Shown here: positions 57,916 through 64,000 of the stretch, in pieces
How positions within the stretch are numbered: position 1 is the stretch's first letter
Layout: the number at the start of each line of letters is the position of its first letter
Program-made: the position numbers and the translations under genes
Notes under the pieces: generated by a model
The model's database searches: none
Seen by the model: the letters and a program-made list of their open reading frames with translations, nothing else
Told to the model about the DNA's origin: nothing
Source of the DNA: Anaerolineae bacterium
Lineage (GTDB): Bacteria; Chloroflexota; Anaerolineae; Anaerolineales; Villigracilaceae
Reading direction: 5' to 3'
DNA length: 64,000 bases
Assembly (NCBI GenBank): GCA_021324435.1
Contig: JAJPIZ010000041.1
Location: 1 to 64,000 of the forward strand

Positions 57916-59424
57916 TCATTTGATAATTTCAAAAACAATTGATTCTTGATCTCGATACACCTCTCGCATTCGAGGGTCGCTTTCAGCGACGTTAATAAAA
58001 TCGCCGTGCTGCAAGTCACTGATCACGTAATGTGCGCCGAATTCATTCGGAATCGCCTCGGACAAGTCGTAAATTTTGCCATTCGTGATGGAGACCCACA
58101 AGTTATATAGGCCGGGATTATAGAGTTGCATGTAGGTCGGGTCAAGTCCAATCAAGTACGTATTGTATGAGTCATAATAAAAGAGACGCGGAAAATCGTC
58201 CCAATCCGTTTGAAAGACGCGCTCTCCCGGTTTTGTATTTGCCATCAGCCATTTCGTAGCGCCCTCGTAAAGCGTATAAGGCTTCGAGCCTTGAATGCTA
58301 AGCACGGCGTCGCGGTATGAGATATACATTCCGAACAACAACAAAACGGGCAGCAAGAACGGAATAACTTTATGATACAGAGCCTGAATTGGTTTTGGGA
58401 AAGGCTCCGATGATTCGATCCCATCAGATCCACTCAAAAGCGGGGACCAGGCCAATGCCGCGAAAATCAACACAAAGGGCGGGAAGTATTCGATGAATCG
58501 CCGCGCTTGAAACAGCATCAGACCAAACACCCCAACTGCAAAGAAAGCAGTCATTAAGGAAACGTCCATGCGCTTCCCGCGTAGACCGAGTCCCAGTGCG
58601 CCGATCAGGAAGAGGGTCAACGCGAGAGGCGAATTACTCAACAGCTGGCCGGTACTGTAAGGAAACCATTCATTGCCCACGCTGATCGAAGTCGCGTTTG
58701 TAAACTTCGGCAGAAGATGCCGATAAATGAAAACGAGGTCGTGAGGAAAGTATACATTGATCACCAGCCCGAGGATTGTGCCCGCGACCACACAAGCCAG
58801 CGGCCGCCAATTGACCTTGCCTTCTGTCAGGAAAACCGCAACCAGATGAATCGCCGCCAGCGCAGGCAGCAAAATAAAAGCATCGTACATCCATACATAT
58901 AAAAATGCCAGAACGGCCAAATGTCTATTTTTTCCTGTCAACAGCCAATGCATTCCTAGGGTCAGCGCGCTCAAGGAGAGAGAAAGCGGACGCGTGATGC
59001 TCATGCGATACAGAAACGCCTGCGATACCGCCAACAGGCCTAGGGACCAAAATTCTGCATAGCGCACTTTTTGTCCGCGCAGGAGCCACCAAACAGCAAG
59101 AAAGGAAAGACTGGCAAAAAACACTGCCGACCACTTTGCGCCAAGGCGCAAATCCCCAAACGTGAAGGGAATCAGCGCGACATGATAAAGAAAATGATGA
59201 TCGTAAAATTCCCGTTCATTCAAAATCGTCAGTGGTAACCAGATGAAATCGGGCTTCAATCCCTGTTCGCGCATGATGAGCGCCATCTTGATGTGATAAA
59301 AGCCGTCGTTATCGGGCATGTTCGGCGTGGAAAATTGGATGCCGGCCATAAAAGCAAAGAAGACGGCAAACAACAAGATAGCTTGCGCCCAAACAGTCAA
59401 TTTCGGCCAGAAAAGATTCTTCAT
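57916..59424 (-). CDS. GT-C-like polytopic membrane protein, putative glycosyltransferase
   Basis: A 502-aa protein with about ten membrane helices. The first loop has NMPDNDGFYHIKMAL and a later FYDHHFLYHVALIPF, an arrangement seen in GT-C enzymes of the oligosaccharyltransferase/PMT type. A C-terminal soluble domain (about 390-502) has TDWDDFPRLFYYDS. Specificity is unknown. It is transcribed separately: TATAAT at 59441-59436 lies only 11 nt before the start codon, directly behind the pckA terminator. Confidence 0.8.
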   Translation of the reverse strand: MKNLFWPKLTVWAQAILLFAVFFAFMAGIQFSTPNMPDNDGFYHIKMALIMREQGLKPDFIWLPLTILNEREFYDHHFLYHVALIPFTFGDLRLGAKWSAVFFASLSFLAVWWLLRGQKVRYAEFWSLGLLAVSQAFLYRMSITRPLSLSLSALTLGMHWLLTGKNRHLAVLAFLYVWMYDAFILLPALAAIHLVAVFLTEGKVNWRPLACVVAGTILGLVINVYFPHDLVFIYRHLLPKFTNATSISVGNEWFPYSTGQLLSNSPLALTLFLIGALGLGLRGKRMDVSLMTAFFAVGVFGLMLFQARRFIEYFPPFVLIFAALAWSPLLSGSDGIESSEPFPKPIQALYHKVIPFLLPVLLLFGMYISYRDAVLSIQGSKPYTLYEGATKWLMANTKPGERVFQTDWDDFPRLFYYDSYNTYLIGLDPTYMQLYNPGLYNLWVSITNGKIYDLSEAIPNEFGAHYVISDLQHGDFINVAESDPRMREVYRDQESIVFEIIK

Positions 59425-59435
59425 AAGAATTACCT

Positions 59436-59441
59436 ATTATA
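59436..59441 (-). promoter_or_regulatory. -10 element of the leftward GT-C-like gene
   Basis: Read leftward, TATAAT ends 11 nt before the ATG at 59424, so the transcript would have a leader of about five bases. The expected -35 position falls within the pckA terminator hairpin. Confidence 0.45.
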
Positions 59442-59443
59442 AA

Positions 59444-59473
59444 CAGAAGCGACAGATGTATCTGTCGCTTCTG
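59444..59473 (-). terminator. Terminator of pckA
   Basis: A perfect 14-bp inverted repeat (59444-59457 with 59460-59473) around two bases. Read leftward it is followed by TTTATAAT. Confidence 0.8.
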
Positions 59474-59497
59474 AATCACAGCTTTGCCGCCTCAAAA

Positions 59498-61144
59498 CTA
59501 GACCTTTGGGCCTGCCGCCAAAACTTCCGGGGGGCAGCCATCTTCGAATTTTTTAAAATTCTCTACAAAGCGCGCCGCCAACTGACGATACTTTTTATCG
59601 TACTCTTTTTTGTCCGGCCACGAACCGGATGGATCGAGAACTTCATCCGGCACATCCGGGCATTTGGTTGGGACTTCAAAACCAAAGACTGGGTCTTTTG
59701 CAAATTTGACTTTGTCCAGTTTGCCGGTCAGCGCCGCGGACAGTAACGCGCGTGTGTACTTGATGCTGATACGTTTGCCGATGCCGTAGGCGCCACCTAC
59801 CCATCCGGTATTGACCAACCAGCATTTGACCTTATATCGCTCGATCTTGCGTCGGAGCAAATCAGCATAATAATATGGATGATGCACCATGAACGGGCCG
59901 CCAAAACAGGCCGAGAACGTGATCTCCGGTTCATCGCGCAGACCAACTTCCGTGCCCGCGATCTTAGACGTGTAACCCGAAATGAATTGATACAGCGCCT
60001 GATTTGGAGTCAACCGCGCGATGGGCGGCATCACGCCCGACGCGTCGCAGGTCAGGAAAATGATATTTTTAGGATGACCCGCTTTCTTTTCTAGGACAGC
60101 ATTATCAATGAACTCAAGTGGATAAGAAGCGCGCGTATTTTCAGTCAGCGAATCGTCGTCAAGATCAATGTAGCGCGTCACGGGGTCAAATGGAATGTTC
60201 TCAAGGATGGTGCCAAATCTTTTCGTTGTCGCGTAAATCTCAGGCTCGGCGGTCGGCGAGAGGCCGATGACTTTGGCGTAGCATCCGCCTTCAAAGTTGA
60301 AAACGCCGTCGTCGCTCCAGCCATGCTCATCGTCCCCGATGAGGCGGCGCGTTGGATCCGCTGACAGCGTGGTCTTGCCCGTCCCGCTGAGTCCAAAAAA
60401 CAGCGCTACATCATTTGTATCCGCTGGGTTGACGTTGGCAGAGCAATGCATCGAAAGTACACCTTCCAACGGAAGCAGATAATTCAAAATCGTGAAGACC
60501 GATTTTTTGATTTCGCCCGCATAGGCCGTGTTGCCGATGATGGCAAGTTTCTTTTCAAAGGAAAGACAAATAAATGTTTCACTTGCAGTGTTATCCACCG
60601 CGGGCGCGCTTTTGAATGACGGCAATACGATGATCGTAAAGTCTGGAACAAAGCGTTTGTATTCTTCGAGCGACCGCGGGACTAAAAACATGTTACGTAC
60701 AAACATACTGTGCCACGCCAGTTCCGTCACAATGCGGACGGGCAAACGATAGTTTGCATCCGCACCGGCGTATGCATCCTGGACAAAAACGTCGCGCCCC
60801 TGCAAAAATCCCAACATGCGGTCATACAGGACTTCAAACTTTTCCGGTGCGAACGGACGATTGTACACGCCCCACCAGACCCTGCCCTCCGAGTCGGCTT
60901 CACGCACGACGAACTTATCCGTCGCGGCGCGCGCCGTGTGTTTGCCTGTGTTGACGACGAATGGCCCGCCAATTGAAGTCACACCCTCGCCTCGAAATAC
61001 AGCTTCTTCGTAAAGCGCTTCGGTGGTTAAATTCCAATACGCCAAACGCAGATTTCCCACGCCTTGATTCGACAAGTTGTAATCTGCTTTTCGAGTTTGA
61101 GCCACAGACTCGGCAGGAGTTTTGATATTCAGCAGATTGTTCAT
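59498..61144 (-). CDS. pckA: Phosphoenolpyruvate carboxykinase (ATP)
   Basis: A 548-aa enzyme that converts oxaloacetate plus ATP to phosphoenolpyruvate, CO2 and ADP, the first committed step of gluconeogenesis. FGLSGTGKTTLSADP is the P-loop kinase-1a motif. LIGDDEHGW is the metal-binding kinase-2 region. The substrate site has RSLEEY and the C-terminal block NTGWVGGAYGIGKRISI. This is the ATP-dependent, not the GTP-dependent, family. Its start overlaps the end of the aminotransferase gene by 4 nt, which links oxaloacetate metabolism to aspartate transamination. Confidence 0.97.
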   Translation of the reverse strand: MNNLLNIKTPAESVAQTRKADYNLSNQGVGNLRLAYWNLTTEALYEEAVFRGEGVTSIGGPFVVNTGKHTARAATDKFVVREADSEGRVWWGVYNRPFAPEKFEVLYDRMLGFLQGRDVFVQDAYAGADANYRLPVRIVTELAWHSMFVRNMFLVPRSLEEYKRFVPDFTIIVLPSFKSAPAVDNTASETFICLSFEKKLAIIGNTAYAGEIKKSVFTILNYLLPLEGVLSMHCSANVNPADTNDVALFFGLSGTGKTTLSADPTRRLIGDDEHGWSDDGVFNFEGGCYAKVIGLSPTAEPEIYATTKRFGTILENIPFDPVTRYIDLDDDSLTENTRASYPLEFIDNAVLEKKAGHPKNIIFLTCDASGVMPPIARLTPNQALYQFISGYTSKIAGTEVGLRDEPEITFSACFGGPFMVHHPYYYADLLRRKIERYKVKCWLVNTGWVGGAYGIGKRISIKYTRALLSAALTGKLDKVKFAKDPVFGFEVPTKCPDVPDEVLDPSGSWPDKKEYDKKYRQLAARFVENFKKFEDGCPPEVLAAGPKV

Positions 61145-62358
61145 AGCCAGTCTCTCACCATTTTTTTATCGCCAATATAAATTTCATTCGGGCTGGTTGG
61201 GTCAAGCGCCCATTTGATGCGCGCGATGCCTTCCGTCACATCTTTTACCGTGCCACTGAAGGACAGACGAATGTGTCCTTCCATGCCAAACTCTTTGCCG
61301 GGCACTGTTACGACTAACGCTTTCTTCAAAAGGAATTTCGACAACTCAACCGAACTGCTGTTGAACGCGCGCAGATCGGGCAATGCATAAAAAGTCCCGT
61401 CCGGCGGGATGAGCCGCGCTCCATTGAAGGACTTCAATTCCTGCAATAAGACATCGCGATTGTTCTGGATCTGCAAACGGATCGCCTCCACCACGGACTG
61501 CAAACCGTTCAGCGCGCCCTCCGCCGCGGCCTGGCTGACGGGGCTGACGCCCGACGTGGTCTGGGCAGTGACATTGGTCATCACACGCACAAGGTCACGC
61601 GGCGCCACCACCCACCCGACGCGAAAACCGGTCATGCCGTAAATTTTCGCTACGCCATTGACGATGATGATGTGAGAATCTTCGATATCTTTTTGTGTAA
61701 ACCGAGTGGCTGGAACTGCCTCTTTGCCATCAAAGACCAGTTTGTGATAAATATCGTCGCAGACCAAAAAGATTCCCTTGCGTTCACAAAAGTCAACCAG
61801 CTTCTCAATCAATGCGGGCGGATAAATCACGCCGGATGGATTATTCGGACTGTTGACGACAATCGCTCGCGTGTACGAAGTCACTGCGCGCTCAATATCT
61901 TCAAAACGCGGCGTGAACGTCCCGTCTTCCGGCGTAACAATCACCGGCCGCCCCATGCACATCTTGATAATTTCAGGATACGACACCCAGTACGGCGCGA
62001 TCACGATCACTTCATCCTGCGGATTCAAAATGGAAAAGAAAATATTAAACAGCGATTGTTTCGCCCCGTTGGTGACGATTACGTTTTCCGGCGCGACAAG
62101 CCGGTCATAATTTTCCTCGGTGTAGCGGACAATTGCTTTCTTGAGCGAAGGCACGCCGTCCGCGGGTGTGTATTTCACTTCCCCGCTGGTCAGCTTTGCG
62201 GCAGACGACAGGATGGCATTGATCGGTGTTTTGTTCTTCGGCTCTCCGATGCCTAAATGTATCACCGCTTCACCGCGTTCGCGCAAAAGTCGCGCTTCTT
62301 CATTCAAGGCCAGGGTTGGAGACTCGGCGATTTCACTTGCTAATTTACTCAACTTCAT
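61141..62358 (-). CDS. Class I aminotransferase, aspartate type
   Basis: A 405-aa PLP enzyme. The internal aldimine lysine is Lys238 in NGVAKIYGMTGFRVGW. LGIGEP at the start, NSPNNPSG (substrate/PLP-binding Asn), and the carboxylate-binding Arg in GHIRLSFSG are all present. These are typical of class I gamma (AspB-like) aminotransferases that convert aspartate and 2-oxoglutarate to oxaloacetate and glutamate; other amino-acid substrates are possible. GGAAAGG upstream supports the start. It overlaps pckA by 4 nt, so aspartate carbon can flow to oxaloacetate and then to phosphoenolpyruvate. Confidence 0.93.
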   Translation of the reverse strand: MKLSKLASEIAESPTLALNEEARLLRERGEAVIHLGIGEPKNKTPINAILSSAAKLTSGEVKYTPADGVPSLKKAIVRYTEENYDRLVAPENVIVTNGAKQSLFNIFFSILNPQDEVIVIAPYWVSYPEIIKMCMGRPVIVTPEDGTFTPRFEDIERAVTSYTRAIVVNSPNNPSGVIYPPALIEKLVDFCERKGIFLVCDDIYHKLVFDGKEAVPATRFTQKDIEDSHIIIVNGVAKIYGMTGFRVGWVVAPRDLVRVMTNVTAQTTSGVSPVSQAAAEGALNGLQSVVEAIRLQIQNNRDVLLQELKSFNGARLIPPDGTFYALPDLRAFNSSSVELSKFLLKKALVVTVPGKEFGMEGHIRLSFSGTVKDVTEGIARIKWALDPTSPNEIYIGDKKMVRDWL

Positions 62359-62382
62359 TTTCCAATTCCTTTCCCTCCTCTT

Positions 62383-62409
62383 TTATACGCAGGAGAGGGG
62401 CCGGGTGAG
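62383..62409. repeat. Fragment of the palindromic dispersed repeat
   Basis: CTCCTCT, a short spacer, then AGGAGAGGGGCCGGGTGAG. It resembles the right half of the element at 11664-11716 and lies just upstream of the aminotransferase start. Confidence 0.5.
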
Positions 62410-62420
62410 ATAAAAACAAA

Positions 62421-62448
62421 ATCTGGTCAGGCTTCTCCCTGACCAGAT
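62421..62448 (-). terminator. Terminator downstream of fabD
   Basis: ATCTGGTCAGG (62421-62431) pairs with the 11 bases at 62438-62448 around a 6-nt loop. Read leftward it is followed by TTTTGTTTTTA. Confidence 0.88.
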
Positions 62449-62461
62449 AGAGTACATCCAG

Positions 62462-62527
62462 TTACACTGACAGAACCGCGTCGCAAGCGGCATCGTCAAT
62501 TGTGTTTATGTCGGACAAATTGCTCAC
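62462..62527 (-). CDS. Possible leaderless 21-aa peptide
   Basis: A GTG at 62527 opens 21 codons (SNLSDINTIDDAAC then DAVLSV) and a TAA, ending 13 nt before the terminator at 62448. TATAAT at 62539-62534 would place transcription start on the GTG itself. There is no ribosome-binding site and no recognisable family. It could equally be a short RNA or just the untranslated tail of fabD. Confidence 0.2.
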   Translation of the reverse strand: MSNLSDINTIDDAACDAVLSV

Positions 62528-62556
62528 GCCGCCATTATACTATATGTCACAAAGCG

Positions 62557-63498
62557 TCATTCGAGCGCGGCAAAATCGGATGGATTCCCAAGCGGCAAGC
62601 CCACCGCCGATGAATCGATGCGGCGAATCAGGCCGATGAGAACGCTTCCGCTTCCAACCTCGACGAAGGCCTTGATTCCGTTTCCAATCATCCTCTGCAC
62701 CGACTCGGTCCAGCGCACGCGCGATTGCATCTGCAATTGAATGTCCGCGCGCAATTCCGCCGCAGATCGAATGACATTGGCATTCACATTCCCAATGATT
62801 TGACCTTCCACGCCTTTGATCGACGCGGCATTGACCGCCTCATTCCACTCATTTTGAATAGATGCCATTAACTGCGAGTGCGCGGCTATCGAAACCGCCA
62901 GCGGGATGGCGCGCTTCGCACCCGCGGCTTTTGCGCCTTCCATGGCGCGCTCTACTGCGGCCTTGGCGCCAGAGATAACCACCTGCCCAGGACAATTATC
63001 GTTTGCAACCTGAACGGATTCACCCTCGCGGCTCGCTTCAGCACAAACTTTTTCCAGTGCGGGAATATCGAGATTCAAGATGGCAGCCATGCTTCCGGGT
63101 GCAAGTTCACCCGCTCGCTTCATCAACTCGCCGCGCTTGCGGACAAGTCGCAGGCCGTCTGCAAAAGACAAAGCCTCAGCCGCCGCGAGAGCTGACAACT
63201 CGCCAAGCGAATGTCCCGCCAGCGCGGCCGGTTTGAGGTCCGGGTAAAGATGCGTGAAGACTCTGTATGCGGCCATCGAGTGAACGTACAACGCAGGCTG
63301 AGTATTGACTGTGTCATTCAGTTCAGTGTCTGGCCCATCCCACATCAATTTCGACAAAGCAAATCCAAGAATCGAATCTGCTTCTTCAAAGGTCTGCCTG
63401 GCAACAGGGTATTGCGCGGCAAGATCGCGTCCCATACCCACGGATTGCGAGCCTTGGCCGGGAAAAACAAACGCGGTGGTTTTGAAATCAAGTTTCAT
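62557..63498 (-). CDS. fabD: Malonyl-CoA:ACP transacylase
   Basis: A 313-aa enzyme that moves malonyl groups from CoA to acyl carrier protein. FVFPGQGSQSVGMG is the N-terminal signature. Ser97 in AGHSLGE is the nucleophile, and the catalytic His lies in SIAAHSQLM at about residue 210. The length is normal for the family. It lies 56 nt after rpmF with a hairpin between them, and other fab genes are not adjacent. Its partner acpP is at 19309-19542. Confidence 0.97.
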   Translation of the reverse strand: MKLDFKTTAFVFPGQGSQSVGMGRDLAAQYPVARQTFEEADSILGFALSKLMWDGPDTELNDTVNTQPALYVHSMAAYRVFTHLYPDLKPAALAGHSLGELSALAAAEALSFADGLRLVRKRGELMKRAGELAPGSMAAILNLDIPALEKVCAEASREGESVQVANDNCPGQVVISGAKAAVERAMEGAKAAGAKRAIPLAVSIAAHSQLMASIQNEWNEAVNAASIKGVEGQIIGNVNANVIRSAAELRADIQLQMQSRVRWTESVQRMIGNGIKAFVEVGSGSVLIGLIRRIDSSAVGLPLGNPSDFAALE

Positions 63499-63523
63499 TT
63501 TCTCTCCAGCGTTTTAAACACAA

Positions 63524-63548
63524 ACGAGCCGTGTTCGTCACGGCTCGT
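63524..63548 (-). terminator. Hairpin between rpmF and fabD
   Basis: ACGAGCCGTG (63524-63533) pairs with CACGGCTCGT (63539-63548) around five bases. Read leftward it is followed by TTTGTGTTTAAAA. It could terminate rpmF or partly attenuate read-through into fabD, which has no other obvious promoter. Confidence 0.7.
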
Positions 63549-63554
63549 TGCGAA

Positions 63555-63755
63555 TTACCCGGGTTGTTGTTTTTCTTTTTTGACTTCAAACACTTCGCGT
63601 CCCTGATAGTGGCCGCAGTTCGGGCAGACTGTATGAGGCAATCTCATCGAGCCGCAGTTGGAGCAGGCAACCAGGTTGCGCGATTGCAAAGCATCATGGG
63701 CGCGACGGCGGTCGCGGCGGCCCTTCGAGTGTTTGCGCTTGGGATGTGGGGTCAT
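63555..63755 (-). CDS. rpmF: Ribosomal protein L32
   Basis: A 66-aa zinc-ribbon L32. The start MTPHPKRKHSKGRRDRRRAH matches the usual PKRKTSKSRRDKRRAH block. Four cysteines, CSNC and CPNC, bind zinc. It is followed by a Lys/Gln-rich tail. GGAG lies upstream of the ATG. It has its own strong promoter (63824-63852) and a hairpin in its 5' leader. It is placed before fabD, a common linkage with fatty-acid genes. Confidence 0.96.
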   Translation of the reverse strand: MTPHPKRKHSKGRRDRRRAHDALQSRNLVACSNCGSMRLPHTVCPNCGHYQGREVFEVKKEKQQPG

Positions 63756-63775
63756 GACGTTCTCCTTTTACATAA

Positions 63776-63801
63776 GTAGCAGCAACTTAAGTTGCTACTA
63801 C
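63776..63801 (-). promoter_or_regulatory. Hairpin in the rpmF 5' leader
   Basis: GTAGC-AGCAAC, TTAA, GTTGCT-ACTAC folds into an 11-bp stem with one G-U pair; its core (63781-63796) is a perfect 16-bp palindrome. It lies between the promoter and the ribosome-binding site of rpmF, so it could control translation or be a repressor site. Confidence 0.5.
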
Positions 63802-63823
63802 GCGTTTTCAACGAAGCGGGCGG

Positions 63824-63852
63824 ATTATATCGGCAGAAGGCAGTGACGTCAA
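63824..63852 (-). promoter_or_regulatory. Promoter of rpmF
   Basis: Read leftward: TTGACG (63852-63847), 17-bp spacer, TATAAT (63829-63824). Near-consensus. The -35 is part of the palindrome TGACGTCA (63844-63851). Confidence 0.8.
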
Positions 63853-63871
63853 GCCTGAAAGGTTGTAGAAT
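63843..63871 (+). promoter_or_regulatory. Promoter of the SpoIIE-like gene
   Basis: GTGACG (63843-63848), 17-bp spacer, TAGAAT (63866-63871), eight bases before the ATG. It shares the TGACGTCA palindrome with the divergent rpmF promoter. Confidence 0.45.
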
Positions 63872-63879
63872 TGAAAGGT

Positions 63880-64000
63880 ATGGAAGTGCAGATCGCGGTA
63901 TCCAAAGTCAACAAGTACGCGTCGTCCGAAAGCGGAGACACACTCGAGGCTATCGAGCGTCCGAATGGCGGATTGTCTGTTGTCCTGGCGGATGGGCAAA
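63880..64000 (+). CDS. SpoIIE/PP2C-like phosphatase, N-terminal fragment
   Basis: Only the first 40 codons are in the window ([20 protein letters not shown], then [20 protein letters not shown]). This matches the start of bacterial PPM-type (SpoIIE-like) phosphatases, where the SVVLADGQ strand supplies the first metal-binding Asp. Such proteins dephosphorylate Ser/Thr residues, often on anti-anti-sigma factors. The start is immediately behind a -10 element, so the mRNA may be leaderless. The call is limited by the short visible length. Confidence 0.65.
   Translation, partial: MEVQIAVSKVNKYASSESGDTLEAIERPNGGLSVVLADGQ

Noticed and set aside
8070-64000. cas genes, transposases, integrases or phage structural genes
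   Set aside because: I looked through all supported reading frames and recognised none. Apart from the CRISPR array the window looks like ordinary chromosome.

Overview
The window is a piece of bacterial chromosome, most likely from a Chloroflexota (Anaerolineae-like) genome. That placement is an inference. It rests on the large multi-GAF signalling proteins, a TIGR03663-type glycosyltransferase fused to NHL repeats, a type 2 IPP isomerase, and dispersed palindromic repeats of a kind I associate with this phylum. There are no rRNA genes, transposases or prophage genes.

Layout. (1) Positions 1-8069 hold an AT-rich leader fragment and a CRISPR array. By eye it has 119 repeats of 33 nt (118 spacers), with an I-C-type repeat. 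All repeats look identical except the last, which has one substitution, so the leader is on the left. No cas gene lies in the window. (2) Positions 8129-22740 are mostly housekeeping: tRNA-Leu(UAG), tig, clpP, a DUF1028 protein, a HAD phosphatase with an in-frame palindromic repeat, rlmN, a 1175-aa glycosyltransferase/NHL protein, sucCD, acpP, type 2 IPP isomerase, an exported C39-like protein, a polyprenyl synthetase and tRNA-Gly(CCC).

(3) Positions 22811-46228 form one dense, mostly overlapping, rightward gene cluster and are the most unusual part. Two stand-alone receiver proteins are followed by six membrane-anchored GAF receptors that have no output domain. Next come a ParA-type ATPase, one soluble 1556-aa hybrid histidine kinase (GAF/PAS repeats, HisKA, HATPase, two receivers), a threonine-synthase-like PLP enzyme fused to a receiver domain, and an EamA transporter. 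Every receptor ends with only the first helix and strand of a GAF domain. The kinase begins with only the last part of one. This suggests a shared, split GAF interface or the remains of a gene fission. (4) A convergent leftward cluster (51168-46281) encodes two more histidine kinases and an OmpR-type regulator.

(5) Positions 51231-57878 encode trmFO, a glutaminyl-cyclase-like M28 hydrolase, a soluble histidine kinase, hflX, a small membrane protein and a GT-C membrane protein. (6) Positions 57916-63755 run leftward: a second GT-C-like membrane protein, pckA, an aspartate-type aminotransferase, fabD and rpmF. The window ends inside a rightward SpoIIE/PP2C-like gene (63880 onward).

Working model (inference): the six receptors sense periplasmic, membrane or cytoplasmic cues and pass them to the single hybrid kinase. 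The ParA ATPase may position the assembly, and the receivers (stand-alone, kinase-borne and on the PLP enzyme) would be the outputs. Several genes here have a -10 hexamer only 6-11 nt before the start codon, so leaderless mRNAs appear common.
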